Source of the DNA: Blasia pusilla
Lineage: Eukaryota > Marchantiophyta > Marchantiopsida > Blasiales
Assembly (NCBI GenBank): GCA_050084515.1
Contig: CM114272.1
Coordinates: forward strand, 58,652,001 to 58,716,000
DNA: 64,000 bases
Direction of reading: 5' to 3'
Part shown: piece by piece, positions 43,557-55,689 of the stretch
How positions within the stretch are numbered: position 1 is the stretch's first letter
Layout of the letters: each line of letters starts with the position of its first letter
The notes under the pieces: model-generated
Databases searched by the model: none
What the model saw: the letters and a program-made list of their open reading frames with translations, nothing else
Told to the model about the DNA's origin: nothing
Made by a program: the position numbers and the translations under genes

Positions 43557-43749
43557 TAAACATATGATATAGAAATGCATAAGCTATTCCCTTGCTTATC
43601 TTGTTTGGTAGGGCCACCAACTCCATCCACTTGGAGAAATACTCCACCATGACAAGCACATACCTATGATGGTGTCCCTGCAACGACAACGATATCGCAA
43701 AGTCTAGACTCCACAAATAACATAATCCTACGATTGGAAAAGGATGCAA
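43557..43749 (-). pseudogene. Gypsy integrase core, part before the MITE
   Basis: The reading is PFPIVGLCYLWSLDFAIS, then HHRYVLVMVEYFSKWMELVA and YAFLYHMFSHF, which is the start of the integrase core with the first catalytic Asp (WSLDF). It ends at the MITE target site and continues at 43,224. Confidence 0.85.
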
Positions 43750-45149
43750 CTATGGAGTGGAAGCATTGAAGGGTGCTCACAATCCATCACACAACATAAA
43801 CCTCGATATGCATGGAAGGCCACTTATATTGAACATGTAGTAGGTTGTCAATACGCTTTATTCCAAAATATCCCAACTCATAATTTTTGGGCAAATCACA
43901 CAATGCATGCTAGCTAGGAAGGACAAGGCCCCACCTATATCCTACCATCCCCCCATACCCATAAAACATATGTCCCCTCCCACCCAAACCTCTTGGCTCT
44001 CTATCGGATCCGATCTTTGTCCTTAGCACTTATCTTGCTTGCTACGATGCCAATACGTAGGAACTCCAAAATCTTTGGATCATCATGGACACCATGACTA
44101 CGCATTGGCCTCATATTGACCTTTCAATGTGAAGTCTTATCATCCGGCCCAACCACTGGAGTACCTATCTAATGCTAACCTAACAAAATCAACCAACAAA
44201 GGAAGGTAGGTGCATGCATATGCCAACCAAGCACCATCTCCTCATGATTCCTTGGAAGTCCATGGGTGCCTATCTCTCCTCATCTCGTCCCCAATAAATG
44301 CCTCTTCAAACCTTATAGATATTGCATTGATATGTGGATGTGACAAAATGGATGATACCTGATCCATCGCTATCCATTCAAACCTATGCTTACTATCCAT
44401 ATAATAGATCCATCGTTAAACCCAACACCTGACTCTGTGATGCCTCTAACATCTTTGGCACCGCCGTAGTGTCTTCGCAACCATAGGCTCCTCCAATGCT
44501 CAAGTCTCCTCATCCCATATCATGCCTGGCCCTCTCTAACTAAAGGCATGGGGTCTTGGAAAGCTCACCAATGTAGGTAAGGTTTCCCTCAACTCCTCCA
44601 CCCTATTGGCTCTTGCCAAAAATGGTGTATCATAATGCGTCACCACCTAATATCATCACCATGGGCTCGAGATGGCATCCACCATCAAATGTTTTATTTT
44701 CGTAACTCCATCATAAGCTTGCCTCAATGCCTTAAATCGTAGAAGATTCATCTCCCATAACTGTAAACAGAGTGTGCACGATCCAACTCTCGCATCTAAT
44801 AATACGATAGGTCCTAACCATGACCTTACTTGATGCACACTCTTCATCACCTGCACATGAGTGTCTCCCAGGAAAGGAAAATTCTCCAAAATGTATGTTG
44901 GAGAACATGATTGATTTTCTTGTAAGTGTTGTAAGACTCGCAACATCTCCTAAAACATACTTGACCTCAAAGACTATAATCCAAACCCTCAACCAGCTAA
45001 TGAATAACCTTAACATGACCATCCAATAATCACCAAATAAATGGTGTCAACTCTATCCCGGTCTTGCGCCCCCAACAATAAAATATCAACATGTAATGTA
45101 TGTTGATACCCATATACTACTTATACGAGTAACAAGTCATGATATTTAT
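43750..45149. other. Probably older retroelement sequence, not readable
   Basis: The minus strand has an open frame at 44,946-44,656 (LRVLQHLQENQSCSPTYILE..) whose start resembles a phrase in gypsy RT, but the rest does not follow. I cannot assign it. Confidence 0.25.
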
Positions 45150-45510
45150 GGATCAATCTTGCCACATAACAGAATGAGACTCGATGTGCGATATTATCTC
45201 TCTACATAGAGGTATTGATGTATCCACGTGCATGTCTACAATATCATAGCTACTAGATTTCTCCGAATATATTTCTCCGCAACTAATTGATTTCTCTAAA
45301 TAGATATAACACTTTAACACCCTCCTCTTGACATTGCCATATAATTGGTGTCATATCCAATGGGGCCAACGTCTCCACTCTACAAGCTCAATCGTCAGTC
45401 AATTTTGTGTACTCCAAGATAGAGGCACAAGTCCACGTTTGCCTCACGAGCTTGTTTGCAATCCTCTACAAGTCAATGCTCGTACGCCACAACAATGAAG
45501 AGATGTCAAT
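45150..45510 (+). repeat. Repeat shared with 23,510-23,850
   Basis: Same orientation and order of blocks as the earlier copy: ACACCCTCCTCTTGACATTGCCA, then CTCACGAGCTTGTTTGCAAT and CAAGTCAATGCTCGTACGCC. It contains no gene. Confidence 0.7.
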
Positions 45511-48500
45511 ATAAGAGTAGATCTCTGATGAAATGTGGTTGTAAACCTTTTGTGTTACCCCAAACAATGATGCGGGAGTGTAAACTACCTCGGTCTTGTA
45601 ATTCATACCCAATAAGATAGTTAATCATATGACCAATGATTTGTGGGCTGTCAAGTATGCAATTATGGAATAACATTTTCAGTATGTTGTGAAACATAAC
45701 AACGCATTCTACCAGGGCATCCCTTCATGTAAACATGTGGGAAAAAAATCTTAAGAATTAGTTTCATTTCATTAATTTTAGACCACTTAGTGTCAGATAC
45801 TTCGTCAAAAGTAAGAGTAAAAAACAAAATCCAACACGCCCCATTTATTAACCATTTCTTTGAGGTATTTTAAGTGCCAATGGTGCCATGATGGACTTTT
45901 TGGTATCAATTTTAACTGCACAGCCTGGGACAAAGGTCCTTATCATAGGATTCAAGATGTTTATGTCTTAATTGGTCAAGTTCACGATTTAGAATACAAG
46001 TTTGGCTTGAGGACGTAAGAGTTGTTGATTGGCATAATTGATGCACGACCAATATGTACAATTTATCTATTATAAAGACACTAAAAAGTTGTTTACAACG
46101 TGGGTGTGTATAACGAAAAAAAAAGATAAATGCCATGGATAGTACCCTCTTAAATATGGGAAAAAGAATATAGATATTTGTGTCTCAATGGCAAGACGTT
46201 TATCATGAGATATTCCACTTCAATCATCGAGGAACTCGTCTCTAAAATGTGCATTTTCTCATAGGAATATACTACCATTATGAAAGATATCATAGGATTG
46301 GAGCCTCTTCATTGGTAGTGAATATTGCATGTCTTGAAGGACGTTAAGTTATGGACTATATGGGTCGGTTGCTATGACGTGGATTAGTTTTCATTTGTCT
46401 TATGATGCCTTAAGAATGGCCTTCGTAGATATCGTTGGGAAAACAATAAAGCCACATGTAGGATCACATAGTTCAATAAAAGGTAGGTATTGCAAATTAA
46501 GGTCATTGACATGTAGATTCACAAAAATAATCTTTCTCATGTGCATGAATAAAAAAACCAGGAATAGCTCAATGGGATGCTCACTGTTCCAAATAACAAG
46601 AGTCAATAAGGGAACTAACTCTAGAAAATCCTTTGTGGAATCCTTGATACTTAGCTTCAATACCTATTCGGGAATCAACAAGGGAGAGTAGTTGCAAATA
46701 AAGAGGATTAATGGCGAAGACATCGCGTATGTAGGCAGGGGTCGTGTAAACATTATGAGATGTTTGGCTTCCATGGTTTGAACAACGTTGACACACATAA
46801 AACATCTGAGGAGTGGATATCACATATTGTAACATGTAGTTGTTCCATGTAGCAGGGTCAAGGGGGGGGTAATCGGGCGAGGATGCTATCATCATTCCAA
46901 GTTGGTATATGTGGTATATACGACATTGCATCACACTAGCCACAACATTTCAGTTTTTTTATGAGAGATGAATATAATTGCCTCCCTTTTTAAGTGCAAC
47001 CCAACTCCTCGCTTTAGCTCTAGTGGCCGGCCTTTCCAATGATTTGTTAGTACACGCTATTCAAGTCTTGTCCAACACTTTTTTAGCCTCAGGTGACTAT
47101 GTACAAATTAACACCCTTTATCTTTAATTTTCATGGTTGAGACCATAATCGAGACCATGATGTGCTCGAGTAACTTTCAGACTATAAGCTTTAGGAATGT
47201 TATAAGCATGTAGCTACCTTTGTTATGATACCTTGAACTTCATGATTACCAAAGGGTTCCATAGACAAAGCATTACATAACTGCTATTAATGCGACTGGT
47301 ATAGTAGTTAAGGCTACATATACGTACACTCAAGTTAAGTACTTGTTACATGGCTCCTGGATGTATAACACAAAACAAACTAGTAGCTACGTCATATGCA
47401 TCATGGAGACATGAATAAGGTGTCATATGCATCATGGAGACATGAGTAAGGTGGCAAGAGTAGCCATGAATGAGACTAGCATGGTAGTGATATGGATGCT
47501 AAAATATCATTGATCGATTAACTCACACGGATGGTAGAGACACAAAGCTCCGCACATTCTTTACGTGTCGAGAAAAATCTTAAGGCACTAGACCTTGGCC
47601 CAAAGCTATCACTTGCACACCATGAACTCACCTAATTTCTACATATGAGGATTGCACAAGAGAGACATAGAGCTACAAACACTCTCTATACCCAAAAAAA
47701 ACCATAGGGTACTAAACTCAGATAGGGAAGATAGGGGAACAAGATTACTTGCTAGAGATTCATGTTATATTGGATTGCTGCTACCACTCACGTAGGGGAA
47801 CTACAAATAATATCAAATAATATTCAACGCGCGCCTTGACACATGAATTAGTATGAAGAATAAAGAAATAATAGATTGTACGTACAATTTAAGTGGAAAG
47901 TAAAGCCAACTTAATTATAGATCGACAACTCCACTTTTACTAAGACCTAGAAACGAGTTTACTATTGCAAGGGCAACACACCTACGTGCAATGAGACTAT
48001 GATAGACTAATTCAAACCACAAGCAAACATAACTTAAGCACCTCTTGGATCTGCAAGTAAGAAAAATAATATAAATAGGAAACGAGCACTTTAAGCCACA
48101 AACCTTTAAACAACAAAATTACCATCTGACATCATGGGGAGCATAAATTTTTAACACAATTAAAGTTCTAGATGGAGAGGATAGGAAAATTTGTGGTGCA
48201 CTAAGTTACTCTACCACGGTTCGAAGCAGTTATAGCCACTATACTTGCTGGATCCGATGTCAATTGCAAGAAATCTTTGTTGTCACTCCTGTGCCCCCTA
48301 AACTCCATATAATTTAACTACATCAAAGGAGCAACAGGTTGCCATGAGCAGATAGACCTAATATGGGTAGAGCCAGCCATGAACATTATAAGGCACATCC
48401 CCCACGGAGGAAATTCAAGAAGTATAACATAATCTATCCGTAGGTCTATGAACTGGCTGTTTTCCCCAACCATAATCTTTTTCAGCATTGGGAGTCGAAC

Positions 48501-51117
48501 TTTATGTGGGAGTAATGGGCCAATTAAGATTTCATTCGGTAGCCACTATCACATATATGTGAAGATTTTGAATACATTATATCGCATCTTTTGCAAGTGG
48601 CAAAATATTATCTACACAATTAGACTAGGGTATCGTAAAAAATTACTTTCATTTTCATTCCATGCAAGAATGTAAAAGGAAACACTAATGGAATTCACGC
48701 AATAGGCTCAGTTGATTTGGTGAGAACATCGACATCCATGGAAAACCTCAAAGAAATGATCAAAGTGGAAAGTACTTCCAAAGATACAATGTATGCACAC
48801 CTCCTTTGGGAATGTCCATGGCATGTTGCTTCTACTTCCCTACACGCCACAACCCATGCTATCCGTGGTAGCGAGCAATGCATCTCGATTCTCTAAGACA
48901 TGCTCTGGACTTAATAATGCCACATACCCTTTTTGGCCATGTATATACGCTCCTCTCCCTTTACGCTTGGGAGAGACATGCCGCCATGGGATTGAAATGC
49001 AAGATTTACGTTGTATTTGTCTAGGTTGTAATTAATGGTAATTGATATCCAGTAAGCTAGTGTGAATGTAGTTCACTCAATATACAAAACTGCGTGACAA
49101 AGTGATCTAGCATGGTCAATCACATCTAGCATGCTAAGTTTATGGGACTTAATATAGAGTGAGCTTAGAAAAATGATGGATTACAATATAAACATAACCC
49201 TACCATATGGATTCCAATAAAGGGTGGAATAAAGTTGTAATGAAAAATATAGTAGGTTAGGTAGTCCTTTGATGTTAGGGTTTGAAGCGCATAGATAGTT
49301 GCAGTCTTTCGTTTAAGACCTTGTAGTCTAGGGCTTAGGCCCATAGGGATTAATTCCTCAAGGCAAGGTTGCAATTGATGGATAGATATTGAGAGGTGGA
49401 TAACGTGAGTGGAAAACACAACTATAAATGCTTAGGAATTCATTAAGACATATGGACATAATAGGGTGGGGCGAATGGACGGAATAGGGGACGGTGGATG
49501 GACAGGACTTGTTCATGCAGACACACAGATGACGGGTCGGTGGATGGATGGGATAAAATGTGGTGAGGAGGTAGAATAGGGAGGGTTTAGGGGTTGAATA
49601 AGGGTTAGGCCATCGCCCTATCGGCTCTCTCTTCAAATTTGTCTCTCTTTTGCTCTCTCACTCTCTTGTCTCTCATGCCCCACCTCTTGTGTTTGCGATC
49701 ATCTCTCCCACCTCTCCCACTCTCATCTCTCCGCACTCTCTCATCTTTCCCACCCCACCTCTCGCATTTGCAATCGTCCCTCTCGTCTCCGAATTGTGCA
49801 TTCTTGCACACCCTTCACGCTCTCTTGTTTATTTTCTCCTTGGCACTCTAGTTTTGTTTGCATTTTGGTTGTCTTAGCTCCCAAAGTTGAGAAATCAAAC
49901 TCTTGCTCTTGGCTGATTGTGCTCAAAATCACACAAGTTACGTGACCCAAAGGATATCCAATCATCCACATAATAATTTGCTCCTAGCTCATGCTGCTTG
50001 AAATCATACAAGGTTATTTGTCTTCAAACTAGCTCCCAATGGTCCTTGATATTTTTTCGCTCCTCATTGTTGACGTTTGAAGTTGGTCTTGGTTGTTCAC
50101 CCTAAACTCGCTCTCTATCTCTCATGCCTCTTTATTAGCTCAACCTCACACTCTCTGAGATTCCTCTCTTGCAATCTCTCTATCCAACGTTTCTCTTTTG
50201 ACGTTGCCTGCTATTGCGTTATCGCTCTCTTGGTGTCTTGCTATATGCCATTGGTGTGTTGGGCTAGTTTGCCAATTTAGGATTTATGTGCTTGAAACGC
50301 TCTCATCCCTTGCTCTCGATTCATTGCATTATCACTCAATCTCTTGATTTCATATTGTCTTCAGATTCCATTGATACATTGGAGAAGAGAATGTGTCAAT
50401 TCATTTCCCTTAACACTATGCTGAAGGTCATTGTAAGGACCACCGCTGGCGGGTGGAGATTCAAGTAATTTCATTGTCCACTTCTTTTTGTAGATCATTG
50501 TAGGTGTGGCGCTAATTGCCGCTCCTTGGAGCGTCCGATCTCCTTCTTGGTGTTAGCTGCCTTCAGAATCTGATCAGTAACCTCTACCTGGCCTACACAA
50601 TCTAAAGTTCTTAGCATCAGTGCTTGGTTGTTACTGTGTTCTTCAATTGTTATTTGTGCGGGGTAGCGGTATGAAATTCTTGTTGCCATGCATCAAATTT
50701 GCTCTTGCGGTTCGACTAGGTCCCCATTGTAGTTTTTTCTTGCGGTACTATTGCTTTTGGGGCTGCAGGGGTGATTTTCTACACAATATTTGTACTATCC
50801 ATATCATGTCCAACACTGCCAAATTCTTAGAGGCAAGTCGGATGCAAATATTGAATGTTCGAAAACCTAAAAACGTTTGATTTAGGAAACCTACAAATAT
50901 TTCACATTTCCTCTCTGGCTATTAAGGGTCGGTCGAAACATAGGTGAGCCCCATGATTCATACAAACTCCTATGTTGATTTCTGTGTGGCTGACATAATT
51001 TGAAAGGACTCACACCGACCATCCAACATTTACTTGGAAGATTGGATCATCTTAGTGTTTCCTTTGAGTATCTACTGTTGCATAGAATACATAACTATCG
51101 ATGTTGGGTAGCATAGA
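45511..51117. other. Long stretch without recognised genes
   Basis: AT-rich throughout. At 46,943-46,400 the minus strand reads protein-like phrases (YPPLDPATWNNYMLQYVIST, TTPAYIRDVFAINPLYLQLL, then in another frame NLHVNDLNLQYLPFIELCDP), suggesting a decayed transposon protein I do not recognise. A 31-bp unit (GTCATATGCATCATGGAGAC..) is repeated twice at 47,391-47,452. A CT-rich low-complexity tract lies at 49,620-49,770. Confidence 0.4.
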
Positions 51118-51210
51118 ATACATAACTATCGACGTGGCAATTGGGTAGCAAGAAATTTTTTCACATGCCACGGGTAGCAAGAAACAATTTTGAATTTATG
51201 TGTAGCATCA
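51118..51210 (+). repeat. Partial Helitron unit before array 1
   Basis: This matches the middle of the adjoining units (GACGTGGCAATTGGGTAGCAAG..GAATTTATGTGTAGCATCA) but lacks the TC start and the hairpin end. Just before it a 31-bp word (CATAGAATACATAACTATCG) is repeated at 51,081 and 51,112. Confidence 0.7.
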
Positions 51211-51639
51211 TCTATATTATTATGGGAGAGTGCCTTCTTGATTTGCAAACATCTTTATGCTTGACACGTGGCAACTAGGCAGCAAGAAAATGTTTCACAT
51301 GCTACCGGCAACAAGATTTTTTTTTGAATTTATGTGCAACATCGTTATCTCTTCCCTTCATGGGCTATATACTAGCTCTTCAAACCATTTTTTCTATTTT
51401 GCTTGCATCGCACGGGCACCTTATCTATATTATTTTGGGGGAGTGCCTTCTTGATTTGCAAACACCTCTCTGCTTGACATGTGGCAACTGGTCAGCAAGA
51501 AAAACTTTCACATGCAACGAGTATCAAGAAAAAAAACTGAATTTATTTAGAGCATCATTAATCTCTTCCCTTCACGGGCTATACACTAACTCTTCGAACA
51601 ATTTTCTATTTCTTGTGCATCGCACGGGCACCTTACTAG
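51211..51639 (+). mobile_element. Helitron array 1, two tandem units
   Basis: Each unit of about 215 bp starts TCTATATTATT (51,211 and 51,424) and has GATTTGCAAACA and CGGGCTATA, with an end of GCATCGCACGGGCACCTTA. The last unit ends ACTAG followed by T. TC start, hairpin, CTAG end and an A before/T after are the Helitron signature. No coding capacity is present. Confidence 0.82.
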
Positions 51640-52058
51640 TCACATGTGGTTTGACTTATATTTCTAGAATAAGGGGTTAATTGAGTTTCTTATAGTCGGT
51701 AAGAGGGAGGTAAGACGACAATCCATAGGATTCCAAACATCAAGAATCGCTAGAGACATCGCAACAAAATATGGTATCAAAATTAGTATGCATGGTCCAA
51801 TTAAATAGGAGGGTAAAGACCAGTGAGGATGTAGATGATAAGAACTTAATCCCTTGGGTGATTGGGATCACTCATAAAATCATTTACCTTATCAATTAGA
51901 CAGAGGTTGATGATAAGTTGATTGTTAAGAGGGACCAATATCTGGATTTGTCCAAAGTTATCAACTCCTTGGCCATTTTGAAATTAGCTCATGGTAAGCT
52001 CTCTACGCTTATGATAGGCATGTTTTTCATTTTAGCTGCATGATATGATTTGGACCAT
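51640..52058. other. No gene recognised
   Basis: AT-rich. A phrase CCCTTGGGTGATTGGGATCA near 51,853 resembles the arms of the hairpin 200 bp on. Confidence 0.4.
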
Positions 52059-52143
52059 GGGGAATCACCCAAGGGACTAATCAACGTACTCATGCTTAGA
52101 GAGGAGCACGAGTACGTTGATTAGCCCCTTGGGTGAATTCCCC
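52059..52143. repeat. Long hairpin, arms of about 33 bp
   Basis: The left arm is GGGGAATCACCCAAGGGACT.. (52,059-52,091). After an 18-bp loop the right arm 52,110-52,143 reads GAGTACGTTGATTAG.. and ends TTGGGTGAATTCCCC. The arms differ by one base and one inserted base. Confidence 0.92.
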
Positions 52144-52900
52144 ACGGAATCGAGGAGTATCACCTTAGAATAGTGTGGGGATTTTTTTTTGGAAATCCTC
52201 CATTGTTAAAGGCCTTCAATGACACAAAAGATTGTATAATCCTGGATTTAACCTACCGCTTATTAGCTACCATGTAGCTATTACATGGCTATCTATTTAT
52301 GTATATCTTGATCCTATTAGTACTCAATAACTGTATGTGTAAGTTGTAGATTTCAATAAGGCATAGATTTCTTGATGTCTACTTTTGCGAGGGATTTGGA
52401 TTAGGCACTGGGAAGGCCTCACATCAACAAAATACCAATATTCAAAGTCGAGAATTTTGTAGGCCTTGGGTCTAGATATTCCATTTATGCGGTTGGAAGT
52501 GTAATTGCAACATAGTCATTTATTTCCTCCGTGAGGATGCTCTCTTCCGCTTCTAAAATATGGCACCTTCTCTTTGAATGCTCTACATATGCGACTTCTC
52601 TTTTGATGGCAAGATGAAAATTCTTTGCTTACTTGTATGGTTAGTAATGTTGTTACATAGGCTCTATTGTACAAGGGAGACACTTAGAAAGAGAAATTTT
52701 GTGTTGAGTTTGTAAATTATGTTTGTTGCATTTAAAGGTAATAATTAAGAGACGGCCCCATTGTGAGAATCCTACCCACCAAACCTCATTGTGGTGGGAC
52801 CAAGTGGAATGGCTCCACTATTGCTACTTCGATGAGCACAAGCAATGTGTTTGCTAATGTTCAAAGTGCATTGAATTTTTCCCATTACCGAAAACTTTTG
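52144..52900. other. No gene recognised
   Basis: AT-rich with short open frames only. Confidence 0.4.
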
Positions 52901-54650
52901 ACTCGCACATTGCTAAACACTGATTGAGGTCAGTGCCTAGAACACCTCGGGTCACCAAGAAGAAGAAGGCACAAGTTGATACTAAAAGCCAAGAAGACGA
53001 GGATGAAGATGAGGATAACCAAGGCTATATTCCAAAAATGAAATGATTACCTGAAGCATTCACAATTTGCTCGTTTTGTTTAGGACAACCATATGTTGAT
53101 AGCTAGAGTGTGTGACCACTTCCATTTCTGTGCAAGTACATTCACACAACCATGTGTTGCCAATATCAGGCTAAGGGCATGGTATTGCAATGTTGGGCCA
53201 ACCACAAAAGGCAGAAGAAGCTAGCTTTGTTGAACAAAGCCAAAGAGCACGGGGAAAGAGCAACTCGCCCAACGTCCCCATGCCTGCCCTGACTAACTTG
53301 GTAATTGCATTTGAAGCTCACCAACCCTCTGAATTCTAGCAGACCTCTTGGGCGTGCTTAGCCAAGGTCAAGGAATTTGAGAAGGCGAGAGAGGAATGAG
53401 AGGGTCCTCTCATGCGCCCTATTGCCATAGTCGGGGGATGGATAGAGACTGGTCGGAAGCTCCTCCCTTTAACAATCCATGTTGATAGGGCTAATTGTGC
53501 CACCTATTGGAGATATCTTGCAACATTCCACCACTTATCTGCGGTCTGGGTGATGGATAGGCAAAAACCACTTCATTGGGATGTAGGCTTGGAGATTGGA
53601 CAACAACAGGTTGAGCAATCCTTTGTTATATTAGATATCATGCGCCGATCATATTGGCATGTCTGGCTCATCAACGAGTACTACCTCCCTCAATTCAAGT
53701 ATAGATATTGAATTTGGAAAGAACACAATAAACCTTTGATACTAGCCAAAATGAGAGATAAAGCACCGTATGTGTGGATGGAATTGGCTGCAGCCATGAA
53801 AATGTTGTGTCTACGGCATATTCCTATCCTTGTGTTATGTTCGCGGAATAAATATTCTCAATTTAAAATACGGCTCAGTGGTGCATTGTCTGCATGGATT
53901 TTCCCCAGTGAGTTTAATCTTGATAGTCAATGATTATTATATGTGTGCAAAGAGATGTGGATATTGAGATTGTTGACTCTAGTGACTCGAGGTCGGGCGC
54001 AATAGAAGGCGGTGCAAGGAGTCCAATATCCATAGGAAATATGTGCATGGAGGAGAGGTCCTTGAGACCAAGAGTAGATCCAATAGGTAGTGGAATATCC
54101 AATATTGGGGTGGATTTGCTCTTGGACACCTTTTGAATTAGGCCTACAGGGCCTAATTCAATAGATGATGAAAGTCCGCGAAAACCGAGAGAGGAGTCCA
54201 AAAGTATGAGATCATGTAAGGAGAAGTCTACTCGGGTCACCAAAAACACGAGGAAATCTCCTTGCTTACATCTTGTCCATGCTACCTCCTTTGATGTGCG
54301 TGATGTCTCGATTATGCATGATTACGATGTTTCACGAGGTGCTAGTGAAAATCGCAATGCAAGCCGTTGTTCACCTAGCCCCGACCAAGTGGTCGTGGAG
54401 GCTGAGCCTCCTATCATTGTTTCTGCACCACATGCCAAAACCAAAGAAGGAATGAAAAGAAGGAGGAGGATTATGTTGGCCCAAATCGAGAAAAAAAAAC
54501 ACAAAGTTATAGAAGACATAGGAGATATACAACATACTTCATTTTTGCACGTTGACAAACTTGCTTCGCTCTGCGTATGTATGTTTCCTCACACGTGTCT
54601 ATGGTTGTTGCATAGGTCCCGATGGGAGATGGACATCTCCATGCTCCCCC
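52901..54650 (+). pseudogene. Degraded coding region, family unknown
   Basis: The plus strand has several consecutive protein-like segments: VPRTPRVTKKKKAQVDTKSQ with an acidic DEDEDEDN stretch (about 52,935), then LHWDVGLEIGQQQVEQSF, RRSYWHVWLINEYYLPQFKY, HNKPLILAKMRDKAPYVWME (53,412-53,930) and a basic KRRRRIMLAQIEKKKHKVIE (about 54,450). Stops and frame changes separate them. The basic and acidic runs and the Trp/Tyr-rich core suggest one former protein of perhaps 500 residues, possibly a retroelement gag or a plant gene remnant. I do not recognise it. Confidence 0.4.
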
Positions 54651-55689
54651 CATGAACATAGATTGTGCTGCCACGTTGAGTCAGCAGGTTGTGTTCTCCC
54701 CCATCCAATCTTGTCTCGAGTAAGTTAGCGATTGCCTTCGACAATGTAGAGCGCTAATCTAAATCTGGACATGTGAACTGATTGTGTGTAGGGTCAAGAA
54801 GATTTACACATCCACACACAGGTTGACGGCCCAAGTCAAGACCTACAACCTAATGTGGTGTGTGAAGATTCCGCAGCCACTCCCTTGGTTGTATTCTTGA
54901 CTCGCCATTATAGCCATTGGAAATGGCAACGTTGTGCATAAGTGGAGGGTTAGGTGAGGCACATGGGAATTAAGGAGATGAAACACGCACTAATTTCATG
55001 AGTTGTATGTACCTCTCAATGTTCTTGCTATATGGACTATCCTTATATGAATGGACATGAGGGTAACCATTTCGATTAGTCCTTGCTGACTTTTTTGGAG
55101 TATATTAGATTAGATAAAGGTACTTATGTGTGTAGTTGAAATGTGGCAAACAAAAAAAAACGATTTTTTGCTTTATTTTTTCTGTCAAAGTAGGGGGACG
55201 AGAGTGTTGATGGGGAGGCATATTACCATAGGCCTATACATGTACTTGTGGGTAGTCATAATTGTATACCCACTTGGTTGATAGTTTGTCCCCGTTTATT
55301 TTTAGAAACTCTCTTGCCCTTTATGTCTTGTTCCTTGTATGGTGGGATTACTTTAAGTTATGTTTGGTTGTGGTTAAGGCTTCCGATGCAAGACTTTGCC
55401 ACTTGTATCGTGTGCAGGCGTGGCCGTTGATGTTGTTTTGGCAAGGATAGATTTAGTGAACTTAGGCCAGGGAAAAATTGTAGCTTACTAGCATAGACTA
55501 GGCTCTACCTCGGTTTTAGCAACTTTATCTCTTGTTCAACATAACGCTCTCGTGCAGGATAGTGCTTACTATAGGGTTCACAAATGGGATTGTAGGCTTA
55601 TATGTCACACGAATGTTTCATTGATATGTACTTTGAGATTGCTTAGAATTGAAGAATTTTTGAGGATTTTTTTCATGGCCATTGTCACA
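54651..55689. other. No gene recognised
   Basis: AT-rich sequence between the decayed coding region and Helitron array 2. Confidence 0.4.

Larger units (their letters stand above)
40265..43749 (-). mobile_element. Second gypsy copy with the ORF-PHD module (3' part)
   Basis: Reading the minus strand there is, in order: integrase core (43,749-43,557), an inserted MITE, more integrase (43,224-42,970), a TATA-containing leader (about 42,370), the unknown ORF (about 41,930-41,496), the PHD-like segment (41,124-40,867), R (40,735-40,601) and an LTR of family A starting at 40,599. This is the order seen on the plus strand at 28,870-32,190, with a related but different LTR. All parts carry stops. 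Confidence 0.75.

Noticed and set aside
49620-49860. Ser/Leu/Pro-rich overlapping ORFs
   Set aside because: They are the translation of a CT microsatellite-like tract.
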